64,000 bases of DNA, taken from positions 1-64,000 of the forward strand of contig NZ_JAYGHA010000015.1 in NCBI RefSeq assembly GCF_034931405.1. The letters run 5' to 3'. A program made the translations under genes and the position numbers. This DNA is from RDYJ01 sp034931405. Lineage in GTDB: Bacteria > Cyanobacteriota > Cyanobacteriia > Cyanobacteriales > Nostocaceae. This document shows, piece after piece, positions 15,295 to 23,879 of this stretch (positions are counted from its first letter, which is position 1; each line of letters starts with the position of its first letter). The notes under the pieces are model-generated. The model did not search any database and was not told the origin of the DNA. It saw only the letters and a program-made list of their open reading frames with translations.

Positions 15295-15768
15295 TCAATG
15301 ACTATGAACTTCTGCTAATAGATAAGCGTGTTGCACCTCTGACAATAAATATTCTACATTAAGGCACTGGATTAGTTCTTGCTCTTCTACTATCATTTTA
15401 CCCAAGTAAGGTGGTTTATCTATCTGAATATCCACATCAACTAAATCAATATCCGATTTTTGCAAAGTTTCTATAACTCTTTGCGCCATCAAACCCATAA
15501 TATGGGGTGCAGACTTCTCTGTAGCATCCCGATCCCAATGATTTATTAAAATAATGCGTGTACTTAAATGTTCTTGGGAACTTTGATTACTCATCAACTG
15601 GCAAAGATCAATTACGGGAATAATCCTGCCTCGGTAGTTAAAAACACCAGCAAAATATTCAGGTGTATGGGAAAGCTTTGTTAAGTTAACAAGGGGTATA
15701 ACCTCTACAATTTCCTGACTAGCTATAGCGTAGCGTTGATTATTAATTTGGAAAAGTAGCATTAACAT
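15295..15768 (-). CDS. CheW coupling protein (WspB-like)
   Basis: A 157-residue single CheW domain: M-L-L-F-Q-I-N-N-Q-R-Y-A-I at the start, E-V-I-P-L-V, the signature F-A-G-V-F-N-Y-R-G-R-I-I-P-V-I-D-L, and I-I-L-I-N-H-W. It couples receptors to the CheA-like kinase. The ATG at 15768 is preferred over an upstream TTG because GAGGT lies seven bases before it. It is the first gene of the chemosensory run, 51 bases ahead of the CheR-TPR gene, so the operon promoter should be in the spacer upstream of 15768. Confidence 0.88.
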   Translation of the reverse strand: MLMLLFQINNQRYAIASQEIVEVIPLVNLTKLSHTPEYFAGVFNYRGRIIPVIDLCQLMSNQSSQEHLSTRIILINHWDRDATEKSAPHIMGLMAQRVIETLQKSDIDLVDVDIQIDKPPYLGKMIVEEQELIQCLNVEYLLSEVQHAYLLAEVHSH

Positions 15769-15799
15769 CAAATTACCTCACCCACATTGTCAATATTGT

Positions 15800-15919
15800 T
15801 ATACTAAACACGGTTGAGACATGGACTTTTACAAAATTACGAAAAACCCAGATTTGTAGGGGTTTAGCACTGCTAAACCCCTACCCACAGAATCAAATGA
15901 TTAAGCCGTGTTGAGTATA
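15800..15919. mobile_element. 120-base MITE with nested palindrome
   Basis: Imperfect terminal inverted repeats TATACTAAACACGGTT (15800-15815) and AGCCGTGTTGAGTATA (15904-15919) match at 14 of 16 positions. Inside is a perfect 14-base hairpin, GTAGGGGTTTAGCA (15856-15869) with TGCTAAACCCCTAC (15871-15884). TA ends are compatible with IS630/Tc1-type insertion. The rest of the spacer to 16121 holds another hairpin-rich GC patch (15966-16030) and no gene. Confidence 0.6.
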
Positions 15920-16121
15920 TGCAGTTTTAAGTCTATATGTTTATTGGTTTAACTTACCTTTGGGGGTTAAAGTCCCCTGCTTCTACAAGCAGCGGGTTTT
16001 GCGTCGGGGTAACATCCACGTGGCAAAACGTAATTCTACATTCTTCATTCTTTTAATCCCATAGACTTAATTTATTTTTCCTATTGACTTTAACCTGTAA
16101 TTTACAAACAATAATAATAAA

Positions 16122-16150
16122 ATCCCCGACTTCTCGCAGGAGTCGGAGAT
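16122..16150 (-). terminator. Rho-independent-type terminator after the VWA cluster
   Basis: Read on the minus strand, ATCTCCGACT pairs with AAGTCGGGGAT across an 8-base loop and is followed by TTTTATTATTATT. It sits eight bases after the stop of the coiled-coil gene. The stem shares its core with the dispersed CCCCGACTTC hairpin family. Confidence 0.65.
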
Positions 16151-16157
16151 ATGAGTT

Positions 16158-16559
16158 CTAATTGTTCTGTAAATACTCAATCGCCGCATCTAATTTTGAT
16201 GGGTAAGCTTCCGCAAACCTTTCAAACCAAAGTCCTTCAGGTGACAAGGAATCTAATTTAGATAACCATGTTTGAGCTTGTTTTTTCAAAGTTTCCCGTT
16301 GTTGGGCTTTGAGTTTTAATTGAAGATTTTTTTCTTGTTCTAATTCTTGTTGTTTTTTCAATTCTTCAGCATGATCTCGCTCTAAAAAATCAGATTGAAC
16401 TTCTGTTAACAAGTTATCTATTAAAGCATCGGATTTAGATGCAGAAGCAATAAAGGTGTTAGCCGTTTTTATGATTGGCTGATGTTGCTGCTGCGCTTGG
16501 GTTTTTGCTCCTGTGTACTCATCCTGAAGTTGAGCCAATAACTTATCAATGCTATCCAT
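16158..16559 (-). CDS. Coiled-coil hypothetical protein linked to VWA genes
   Basis: A 133-residue hydrophilic protein, not recognised as a named family. It opens M-D-S-I-D-K-L-L-A-Q-L-Q-D-E-Y. It has a second D-A-L-I-D-N-L-L-T-E-V-Q-S-D-F copy of that helix near 44-58, then a K/Q/E-rich coiled coil (L-K-K-Q-Q-E-L-E-Q-E-K), and ends with W-L-S-K-L-D-S-L-S-P-E-G-L-W-F-E-R-F-A. It follows the third VWA gene by 27 bases on the same strand. A scaffold role for the VWA proteins is a guess from context. Confidence 0.65.
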   Translation of the reverse strand: MDSIDKLLAQLQDEYTGAKTQAQQQHQPIIKTANTFIASASKSDALIDNLLTEVQSDFLERDHAEELKKQQELEQEKNLQLKLKAQQRETLKKQAQTWLSKLDSLSPEGLWFERFAEAYPSKLDAAIEYLQNN

Positions 16560-16586
16560 TATTGTCAGTCCTAATTATGGATATAA

Positions 16587-17192
16587 CTAGTCATTAATCG
16601 CATTCAATAGCACTTCAGATAAACTCAAATCTTCCATATCATCCATTGTAATTGTATCACAAATATCAAACTTAGCACCAGCACTTTGTAGTTCATCATC
16701 CAAGACTTTGAGAAAGCGACTAGCTTGGGCATCTTGACCAACTTGAATAAAGGAAATAGCTAATTCTTCATCTCTATCAAGTTGTCGAGATGTTTCTATA
16801 ATAACTTTCATCACTGCTTTACGATCATCTGGTTCACCGTCAGTTATAACTAAAATTGTTTCCCCATTTGCTTTAGTTTGATTACTGGACTTGCGCTGAA
16901 AATAATCATCAGTGGCGTGTTTTAATACACCTGCTAAATCAGTTGTACCTGATGGATCATTTTCTTGAAAAATTTGTACTACTTTGCTAGATGTGACATT
17001 TTCATAACGTTTAAATCTACCGGAAAATAAATAAACAGTTATGCCGTCTGGATCAAATTGTTCACATTTACTAGCTAAAGCTAAGGTAGATTCTTGGGCT
17101 GCAAACCATCTAGTTCTGCCACCTTTTTGATCTGGGGTAGCCATACTACCACTTTTGTCGATAATTAGAGTGTAATCACGATTTTCTAACAT
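16587..17192 (-). CDS. VWA-domain protein (third of three paralogues)
   Basis: A stand-alone von Willebrand A domain of 201 residues. The MIDAS metal motif D-K-S-G-S-M is near residue 10, the Thr is in P-S-G-T-T-D-L-A-G-V-L and the Asp in V-I-T-D-G-E-P-D-D-R. I chose the ATG at 17192. GGAGAA precedes it at the same distance as in the next paralogue, and it makes all three proteins exactly 201 residues; the ATG at 17207 would add five. VWA domains bind protein partners through Mg2+. No signal peptide is present, so it acts in the cytoplasm. Confidence 0.85.
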   Translation of the reverse strand: MLENRDYTLIIDKSGSMATPDQKGGRTRWFAAQESTLALASKCEQFDPDGITVYLFSGRFKRYENVTSSKVVQIFQENDPSGTTDLAGVLKHATDDYFQRKSSNQTKANGETILVITDGEPDDRKAVMKVIIETSRQLDRDEELAISFIQVGQDAQASRFLKVLDDELQSAGAKFDICDTITMDDMEDLSLSEVLLNAIND

Positions 17193-17244
17193 TGATGAAT
17201 TCTCCATTTTTGACTCTCAATCTCTACATTAGATTAGCAAAATT

Positions 17245-17850
17245 TTAGTCAGTTAGTGCATTTATTAAAACATCAGTGAGACTCATTTCTTCTAAATCGT
17301 CTAAGGTTATGGTGTCACAAATATCAAACTTAGCACCTATACTTTGCAATTCATTATCCACGGCGTTCAGAAATTTTGTGGCTTGAGAATCTGCACCTAC
17401 TTGAATAATTGAAATTCCCAATTCTTTCTCATGTTCCATTTTGAGAGTAGCATTGATGATAATCTCACACACCGCTTGTCGATTATTTGTTATACCATCA
17501 GTGATCACTAAAATTATTTCCCCATTCGGCTTAGTTTTACCAGCGGCTTTGCGGGTAAAGTAATTATTAATTGCATCTTGAAGTACACCTACTAAATTTG
17601 TTGTATCAGCAGGTATATTTTCTGAGAAAATCTGGGATACTTTAGCTGAAGTTACATGATCAAAACGTTGAAACTTTCGGGAAAACAGATAAACAGTTAT
17701 ACCATCACTATCCAGTTGTTCACATTTACAAGCTAAGGCAAAGGTAGATTCTTGTAAAGCTAACCATTTGGTTTTACCACTTTCCCCAAATGGTTTTTCC
17801 ATACTGGCGCTGTTGTCGATAATGAGTGTGTAATCCCGATTATCTAACAT
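17245..17850 (-). CDS. VWA-domain protein (second paralogue, divergent MIDAS region)
   Basis: A 201-residue VWA paralogue starting MLDNRDYTLIIDNSASM. It keeps the D-x-S-x-S metal motif but has Ala for Gly, and reads V-T-D-G-I-T-N-N-R where the other two have V-T-D-G-E-P-D-D-R. The same loop is thus neutral rather than acidic, which suggests a different partner. Thr is kept in D-T-T-N-L-V-G-V-L. It lies between the two more similar copies, a tandem duplication with divergence of the middle gene. GGAGAA lies eight bases before the start. Confidence 0.85.
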   Translation of the reverse strand: MLDNRDYTLIIDNSASMEKPFGESGKTKWLALQESTFALACKCEQLDSDGITVYLFSRKFQRFDHVTSAKVSQIFSENIPADTTNLVGVLQDAINNYFTRKAAGKTKPNGEIILVITDGITNNRQAVCEIIINATLKMEHEKELGISIIQVGADSQATKFLNAVDNELQSIGAKFDICDTITLDDLEEMSLTDVLINALTD

Positions 17851-17959
17851 TTATAATTCTCCAATGATGATTTATGCAAATTGAGATTTTTGATGTTTGC
17901 TAAGAATTTAGTAGTGAGGATCAGTTGAATTTATTTTCTGCTGGATGGCTATTCACTAA

Positions 17960-18565
17960 TTAGTCAGCTATGGCATTCATCAATACATCCGCAAGACTCA
18001 TATCTTCTAAATCATCTAAAGTGATAGTGTCGCAAATATCAAATTTAGCGCCGACACCTTGCAATTGATCATCTAAAGCTTTGAGAAACTTTGTGGCTTG
18101 AGCATCTGAACCCACTTGAATCATAGAGATTCCTAATTCTTCATCTCGTTCCATTTGCCGAGTAGCGTTAATGATGACTTCAAATACGGCTTTGCGATCA
18201 TCTGGTTCACCATCAGTCACAACTAAAATTGTTTCTCCATTGGGTTTAGTTTGGCCTGAAGCTTTACGCTGAAAATAATTATTGAGGGCATCTTGTAGTA
18301 CACCTGCTAAGTTGGTGGTACCAGCAGGATCGTTTTCTTGAAATATTTGAGCAACTTTGGCAGAGGTGACATTTTCGTAACGTTTAAAGCGCCCAGAAAA
18401 GACATAAACTGTGATGCCATCGGGGTCGAACTGTTCTGCTTTTCTAGCTAAAGCGAGGGTAGACTCTTGGGCTATCTCCCATCTACTTCTACCACCTGCT
18501 TGGTCAGGAGTAGACATACTGCCGCTTTTATCAATAATTAGTGTATAGTCGCGATCGCTCATCAT
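17960..18565 (-). CDS. VWA-domain protein (first paralogue)
   Basis: A 201-residue VWA protein starting MMSDRDYTLIIDKSGSM, with intact MIDAS (D-K-S-G-S), G-T-T-N-L-A-G-V-L and V-T-D-G-E-P-D-D-R. It is the first gene of the VWA run. Its close identity to the third copy (for example F-S-G-R-F-K-R-Y-E-N-V-T-S and G-A-K-F-D-I-C-D-T-I-T) points to recent duplication or gene conversion. The conserved F-D-I-C-D-T-I-T end carries one Cys in all three copies. Biological role is unknown. Confidence 0.85.
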   Translation of the reverse strand: MMSDRDYTLIIDKSGSMSTPDQAGGRSRWEIAQESTLALARKAEQFDPDGITVYVFSGRFKRYENVTSAKVAQIFQENDPAGTTNLAGVLQDALNNYFQRKASGQTKPNGETILVVTDGEPDDRKAVFEVIINATRQMERDEELGISMIQVGSDAQATKFLKALDDQLQGVGAKFDICDTITLDDLEDMSLADVLMNAIAD

Positions 18566-18869
18566 AAGTCCCTCTCATGTTTTTCTGTTCCTATTTTAAC
18601 TCTTAGGACATCAAACTATATCTAGATACAGAGGTATTGTAATAATCATTTAAACTATTTAAATTCAGAAACAACTGTTTTATGGGGTAAAATCGTTAAA
18701 TCACTGAATATTTAAGCTGTTGATTATTGCCAACTCTAGTTCACCAGCATTAATCTGAATCTACGCTCAGATGACAGCATAGAGATGTCCTAGCTTGAAT
18801 ATAAAAAATGTCGGGCTTTCAGGGTGACTCAATCATATCGAGTTACTGAATCAAATCAGGAGAACAATT
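18566..18869. other. Divergent upstream region between VWA genes and trxA
   Basis: 304 bases without a gene. It should hold the promoters of the leftward VWA run and of rightward trxA. CAGGAG just before 18869 is the trxA ribosome-binding site. No clear dyad operator was recognised. Confidence 0.45.
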
Positions 18870-19196
18870 ATGACTGTTACCAATGTCACAGAAGCCACAT
18901 TCAAACAAGAAGTATTGGAAAGTGAGACTCCAGTCCTTGTAGATTTTTGGGCCACTTGGTGTGGGCCTTGTCGAATGCTGTCTCCCGTTGTCGAAGAAGT
19001 CGCTGCTGAATATGAAGGACAGGTAAAAGTGGTAAAACTAAACACAGATCAAAACCCCACAGTTGCCAGTCATTACGGGATTCGTAGCATTCCCACTATT
19101 ATGATATTTAAGGGGGGGCGGCAAGTTGATACAGTGGTAGGTGCAGTGCCAAAAACTACTTTAGCTAAAATTTTAGCACAGTATATTTCTGTATAG
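18870..19196 (+). CDS. trxA: Thioredoxin
   Basis: A 108-residue thioredoxin with the redox pair Cys31 and Cys34 in W-A-T-W-C-G-P-C-R, buried Asp25 in V-L-V-D-F-W, cis-Pro in I-R-S-I-P-T-I-M-I-F, and F-K-G-G-R-Q-V-D-T-V-V-G-A. Length and motifs match m-type/TrxA thioredoxins, which reduce disulfides of target enzymes using electrons from thioredoxin reductases in the cytoplasm. The strong ribosome-binding site AGGAG lies eight bases upstream. Confidence 0.95.
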   Translation: MTVTNVTEATFKQEVLESETPVLVDFWATWCGPCRMLSPVVEEVAAEYEGQVKVVKLNTDQNPTVASHYGIRSIPTIMIFKGGRQVDTVVGAVPKTTLAKILAQYISV

Positions 19197-19226
19197 TTGT
19201 GCCGATCCAAAAATGCTGATAATAAT

Positions 19227-19249
19227 CCCGACTTTTTCAACAAGTCGGG
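19227..19249. terminator. Bidirectional hairpin between trxA and the kinase
   Basis: CCCGACTT (19227-19234) and AAGTCGGG (19242-19249) form a perfect stem with a 7-base loop between convergent genes. Half of the hairpin is coding: the last kinase codons N-P-T-C and the stop are read from it. Confidence 0.65.
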
Positions 19250-22050
19250 TTGATAAATTTATCTAATTCCTGTTTTAAGGGTATGGTAATCATAAATTCT
19301 GTTCCCAGTTCAGGATAAGAAACAAATTTTAAACTGCCACCATGTTTTTCGGTAATAATTTGATAACTAATTGATAAGCCTAAACCAGTACCTTTGCCTA
19401 CAGGTTTAGTAGTAAAAAATGGTTCAAATAGATGCTTTTGGATATGTTCAGGAATACCCAAAGCATTATCTTTAATGGCAATAATTACTTGTTGATTGCT
19501 GGTAAGTTTAGTCTGAATTTGAATTTGTGGCTGCTCAATGTTTTTAGCGTTAGCAATTGATTCTTCTAAAGCATCAATACCATTAGCGAGGATATTCATA
19601 AATACCTGATTGAGTTGTCCAGCGTAACATTCTACAGGTGGTATATTGTCGTATTCTTTGATTACTTCAATGGCTGGACGATCAGATGTAGCTTTTAGAC
19701 GATTCTGTAAAATCATGAGTGTGTTATCAATTCCCTCATGGATATTAACAGCTTTCATATCTGATTCATCTAACCGAGAAAAGTTTCGCAGGGATAAGAC
19801 TATTTCTTTAATACGTTTAGAACCAACTTGCATAGAATTTAATAACTTAGGTAAGTCTTCTATCACAAAATTTAGGTCAATAGATTCTATTTCATTTTGA
19901 ATTTCTAAATTCGGTTGAGGGTAGTGTTGCTGGTAAAGTTGTATAAGTTTTATTAGGTCTTGAATATATTGATTTGCTGGGTGGATATTGCCATAAATAA
20001 AGTTGACTGGGTTGTTGATTTCATGAGCTATTCCTGCTACCAATTGTCCCAAACTTGACATTTTTTCAATCTGCACTAATTGAGTAGCTAATTCCTGTGC
20101 CTCTTGTCTTAATTGTGCTTCAGACTGCCTTAATATTTCTTCGGCTTGTTTGCGTTGGGTGATGTCATGAAGAATAACAACATATTCTTGAAAATTTTGC
20201 TGGGTGCGGTCAGAAATGGAAACTTCGAGAGTGATGGTTTTGGTATATTGGATTAAGGTGTGTTCACTGCGCTTATCCCATGTTTCAGGATATGAATTTA
20301 AATTGGGCAACAAATTATTTAAGTGTTGTCCTAATAATACTGATGGTTTGATTGCTAATACAGATTCGGTAGCTGGGTTTACTTGTTGAATAATGCCGTC
20401 TGCATCTAATACTAAAATACCGTCTTGAGCTACCATAAATAGGTGTTCAGCTTCTTCTCTTGCTTCTTCTAGGGCAATTACTTGGGGTAAACTTGTCCAG
20501 CAAGCGATCGCTACTCCCACAAATGCAATTATGATCAATAAGATCACAACTAAATTTTTAGCCGTTGTGATGAAATTTACATTTAATAACCAAACAAATA
20601 AGCAACCTACTAAAAAAGCGCCACACAGTAAAAATATCAATATTCCTACTTGTATTGCGAGAGAGTCTTTGAGTAAGTTTCGCCGTTGTGATTGATACAA
20701 CTTTATCCACCAATGAGAACGGAAAATAGGAATGGGAACATAACGCACTAAGACATCAATTAATAATACAACAAAAGGCGCAAATAATCCTGCTAGAAAA
20801 TCTTGCCAACCCCAAGCATAAGCAGTTACTAATAAAATTATAGTTTCGATAATAAAAAAACCTAAAGATAGTTTGGGAAATAATATATCTAACTGATTTC
20901 TTTTTTTCCACATTCCTAAGTGCATGAGCATGAATGCTAGAAACCAGGCTACATTTCCAACTATGACAATGCGGTCTATATCTCCCCAGATAAAATAGAT
21001 CATGCAGATCAATAAACTTAACACTAGGGATGAACCAAATACTCCACGAGATGAAACTAGAGAAAATACAGGTGCTAAATGTTTATCTATAGCCAATTGG
21101 TAGATAATACGGGGACAGTTAGCAACTGTAGTAGCTGAACCTAATAAACAACAACTAGCTAATAAAAAAGTAATGGTTGCCGGGGCAAAATCTCCCCAAA
21201 ATGGTACAGATGCTGCCACAAAATTTAGATAGGCGTTATCTTCTAAATTCGGAAGTGTGGATAAACGCATGATCACCCAAGAACCACCAATAAAAATGGG
21301 AATCATTAACCAAGCAGCAATGTCTAAAAACTTTAAAGTTTGTTGGGGATGACGACTATCAGCAACAAATGAAGAAACAGTTTCACAACTGTAAGCTGTA
21401 TAACTAATGAAAAAGAACCATTTAGCCCAATCTATAAAACTTAATGATTTCCAATGTTCAGGAAAAAAATTAGGGCTATGAGGAACAAAAGCTAAAAAAC
21501 CTAATCCTTGGAAACAAAATAATAATAGTAAAACTAAAGCTGGTAATGAAAATAATAGATGTAAAATACTTAAAGCTCGATTACCGCTGAAGGCAACAAC
21601 AAAGGGTAATAAGGTAAAGCTAATTTTGAGAATTACTTCTGGACAAACAATATCTAATCCATCTAAATTGGCTTTAATGATATCTGTCAAAATCACAGAA
21701 TTAAGTGGTATAACTGATAGCCAGGATATCAGATATCCAATTGCGGCATAGCGGGCAATAATGGGATAGCGTGGCCACAAACGAGTAATGTAGTTAGGAG
21801 TTCCTCCCGATACATCTAATAAATTTCTACCTAGATGCTTAACTTGATAGTTGACTAGCATTCCCACAATGACAGCGGGTATCCACACAAAAATAGCTGC
21901 TGTTCCCAGGTCTGCATGAACCGTTGCTGCTAATGTTGGCCAACTGAGATGGTTGGTAACACCAAAAGTCCAGGTTTCCAAGGTACTCATACTTCTTGGT
22001 AGGCTTTGGAATGCAAATTGATGGGAAACTGGACTATGGGAACGTAACAT
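19237..22050 (-). CDS. Permease-like sensor histidine kinase (APC-type membrane domain + PAS + HK)
   Basis: A 937-residue fusion. Residues ~20-515 form a transporter-like bundle of about 12-14 hydrophobic helices resembling amino acid/nucleobase permeases (T-F-G-V-T-N-H-L-S-W-P, F-V-A-D-S-R-H-P-Q-Q-T). A PAS domain follows (~530-640: V-L-D-A-D-G-I-I-Q-Q-V-N-P-A). Then comes a histidine kinase with phospho-acceptor H-box L-V-A-G-I-A-H-E-I-N-N-P-V-N-F, N-box F-M-N-I-L-A-N-G-I-D-A-L-E-E, D-N-A-L-G-I and G-K-G-T-G-L-G-L-S. It probably senses or imports a small nitrogenous solute. No receiver or response regulator gene is adjacent. Confidence 0.85.
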   Translation of the reverse strand: MLRSHSPVSHQFAFQSLPRSMSTLETWTFGVTNHLSWPTLAATVHADLGTAAIFVWIPAVIVGMLVNYQVKHLGRNLLDVSGGTPNYITRLWPRYPIIARYAAIGYLISWLSVIPLNSVILTDIIKANLDGLDIVCPEVILKISFTLLPFVVAFSGNRALSILHLLFSLPALVLLLLFCFQGLGFLAFVPHSPNFFPEHWKSLSFIDWAKWFFFISYTAYSCETVSSFVADSRHPQQTLKFLDIAAWLMIPIFIGGSWVIMRLSTLPNLEDNAYLNFVAASVPFWGDFAPATITFLLASCCLLGSATTVANCPRIIYQLAIDKHLAPVFSLVSSRGVFGSSLVLSLLICMIYFIWGDIDRIVIVGNVAWFLAFMLMHLGMWKKRNQLDILFPKLSLGFFIIETIILLVTAYAWGWQDFLAGLFAPFVVLLIDVLVRYVPIPIFRSHWWIKLYQSQRRNLLKDSLAIQVGILIFLLCGAFLVGCLFVWLLNVNFITTAKNLVVILLIIIAFVGVAIACWTSLPQVIALEEAREEAEHLFMVAQDGILVLDADGIIQQVNPATESVLAIKPSVLLGQHLNNLLPNLNSYPETWDKRSEHTLIQYTKTITLEVSISDRTQQNFQEYVVILHDITQRKQAEEILRQSEAQLRQEAQELATQLVQIEKMSSLGQLVAGIAHEINNPVNFIYGNIHPANQYIQDLIKLIQLYQQHYPQPNLEIQNEIESIDLNFVIEDLPKLLNSMQVGSKRIKEIVLSLRNFSRLDESDMKAVNIHEGIDNTLMILQNRLKATSDRPAIEVIKEYDNIPPVECYAGQLNQVFMNILANGIDALEESIANAKNIEQPQIQIQTKLTSNQQVIIAIKDNALGIPEHIQKHLFEPFFTTKPVGKGTGLGLSISYQIITEKHGGSLKFVSYPELGTEFMITIPLKQELDKFINPTC

Positions 22051-22109
22051 AGAATCTATTCTGTCTTAGGCTGAGGTTAAAAAAATCAGGAGTAGAAAAC
22101 TTGAAAAAT

Positions 22110-22757
22110 ATGAGTGGTAAATTAATTGTATTTGAAGGTGTGGAAGGTTGTGGTAAAACTACCCAAATGACACTATGTAGTCAGTGGTTAGAGAGTCTAA
22201 GTGTATCCTTTGTCTTAACTCGTGAACCCGGTGGTACGGAATTAGGAAAGCATTTACGACGATTGTTATTAGAAAAATCTGAGAATAAGCCTGTTGGTGA
22301 GGTTACAGAGTTGTTACTATATGCTGCTGACCGGGCGCAACATATTGAACAGGAATTAAAACCTAATTTAGCAGACGGTAAATACATTTTATGCGATCGC
22401 TATACTGACTCTACCATTGCTTATCAAGGTTATGGCAGGGGTTTGAATATGAGTTTGATTAATCAACTCAATTATATTGCTACGGGTGGTTTGGAAAGTG
22501 ATTTAACAATTTGGTTAGATGTGGATGTGGAAGTGGGACTTTCTCGAAAACGTGGAAGTGAAGCAGCATTAGATAGAATTGAACAGGAAACAATTGCTTT
22601 TCATCGTCGTGTGCAACAAGGATATACAGAATTAGCTGCAACTTATCCATCACGAATTTTTCGGGTAGATGGAAGTTTGAGTAAGGAAGTTGTGTATGAA
22701 AATATCAAGGAAATTTTAAATAAAAGGTTGTTAAGTATTCTGACTCCTGACTCCTGA
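22110..22757 (+). CDS. tmk: Thymidylate kinase
   Basis: A 215-residue dTMP kinase making dTDP for DNA synthesis. The P-loop G-V-E-G-C-G-K-T-T is at residues 10-18, the DR motif region is T-R-E-P-G-G-T-E-L-G, and substrate/lid parts are C-D-R-Y-T-D-S-T-I-A-Y-Q-G-Y-G-R-G and R-K-R-G-S-E-A-A-L-D-R-I-E. I use the ATG at 22110 because homologues start M-x-G-K-L. A TTG at 22101 has better spacing from AGGAG and would add three residues. It sits 13 bases before holB, a pairing common in cyanobacteria. Confidence 0.93.
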   Translation: MSGKLIVFEGVEGCGKTTQMTLCSQWLESLSVSFVLTREPGGTELGKHLRRLLLEKSENKPVGEVTELLLYAADRAQHIEQELKPNLADGKYILCDRYTDSTIAYQGYGRGLNMSLINQLNYIATGGLESDLTIWLDVDVEVGLSRKRGSEAALDRIEQETIAFHRRVQQGYTELAATYPSRIFRVDGSLSKEVVYENIKEILNKRLLSILTPDS

Positions 22758-22770
22758 CTGCTTATAAATT

Positions 22771-23712
22771 ATGTTTGAAGAATTAATAGGACAAAAACAA
22801 GCAATAGAATTATTAACTCAGTCTGTTAAACAAAACCGAGTTGCACCAGCTTATTTATTTGTCGGTGCTGATGGTGTAGGACGAAGTTTAGCAGCAAAAT
22901 GTTTTATTGAATTAATCTTTTCTACTTCTGTACAACCTCATCAATTATCTACTTTAAAAAATCGCCTCCGTCAAGGAAACCACCCCGCTTTATTGTGGGT
23001 ACAACCAACTTATCAATATCAAGGACAAAGACTAACAGCAACAGAAGCAGCAGAGAAAGGAGTTAAACGCAAAGCACCCCCGGTTATTCGATTGGAACAA
23101 ATTCGAGAAATTACTCAATTTCTTTCCCGTCCACCGTTGGAATCTACGAGAAATGTAGTGGTTTTAGAACAAGCAGAAACAATGGCAGAATCTGCTGCAA
23201 ACGCTTTACTCAAAACCTTAGAAGAACCGGGACAAGCAACCTTAATTTTAATTGCACCTTCTCCAGAGTCAGTTTTACCAACTTTAGTTTCTCGTTGTCA
23301 AAGAATACCTTTTTATAGATTAGATACTGCCTCCCTTACTCAGGTATTAACACAAACAAAAAATGTCGAGGTTTTACAACATTCAGAAGTTTTAAATTTA
23401 GCTGCTGGGAGTCCAGGAACTGCCATTTCAGCTTACCAACAATTACAAACAATTAATAGTGAATTACTGCAACAAGTAACAAAAATACCGACATCTTATC
23501 GCCATGCTTTAGAATTAGCTAAGAAAATTGATAAAGAATTAGATACAGAAGCACAATTATGGTTAATTGATTATCTGCAACAATATTACTGGCAGCAAAT
23601 ACATAAAAGGAGTATTATTGAACAGTTAGAAAAAACTCGTAAAAATTTATTATCTTATGCCCAACCCCGGCTAGTTTGGGAATGTACATTTTTATCATTA
23701 TTACAAATATAG
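22771..23712 (+). CDS. holB: DNA polymerase III delta' subunit
   Basis: A 313-residue clamp-loader subunit opening M-F-E-E-L-I-G-Q-K-Q-A-I-E-L-L. The ATPase fold has a degenerate P-loop G-A-D-G-V-G-R-S (Lys replaced by Arg), as expected for non-hydrolysing delta'. Also seen are R-L-E-Q-I-R-E-I-T-Q-F, A-A-N-A-L-L-K-T-L-E-E-P, and the arginine-finger SRC motif in L-V-S-R-C-Q-R-I-P-F. It loads the beta clamp together with tau/gamma and delta. The usual zinc-binding cysteine cluster is not evident, which is a cyanobacterial trait. Confidence 0.92.
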   Translation: MFEELIGQKQAIELLTQSVKQNRVAPAYLFVGADGVGRSLAAKCFIELIFSTSVQPHQLSTLKNRLRQGNHPALLWVQPTYQYQGQRLTATEAAEKGVKRKAPPVIRLEQIREITQFLSRPPLESTRNVVVLEQAETMAESAANALLKTLEEPGQATLILIAPSPESVLPTLVSRCQRIPFYRLDTASLTQVLTQTKNVEVLQHSEVLNLAAGSPGTAISAYQQLQTINSELLQQVTKIPTSYRHALELAKKIDKELDTEAQLWLIDYLQQYYWQQIHKRSIIEQLEKTRKNLLSYAQPRLVWECTFLSLLQI

Positions 23713-23727
23713 CAATCGTTCATACCC

Positions 23728-23794
23728 AGATCCCCGACTTCACCAGATCAATTTATCATTTATGAACACAATAAATAAAAAAAGTCGGGCATCT
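23728..23794. repeat. Dispersed CCCCGACTTC hairpin element, copy 1
   Basis: AGATCCCCGACTT at the left and AAGTCGGGCATCT at the right enclose a ~40-base AT-rich loop containing TTTATCATTTATGAACACAA. The same design recurs at 51930, 53264 and 60697. The flank AATCGTTCATA...CCAGATC is shared with the 60697 copy, so the unit extends leftward to about 23713. It probably also terminates holB transcription. Confidence 0.75.
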
Positions 23795-23879
23795 TGTTGT
23801 TCATAACTAATTAAAAATGAATTGAAAATGATGATTATGTAATATAATACAGTTAGTAAATTGCAATTTTTAATTGTTT

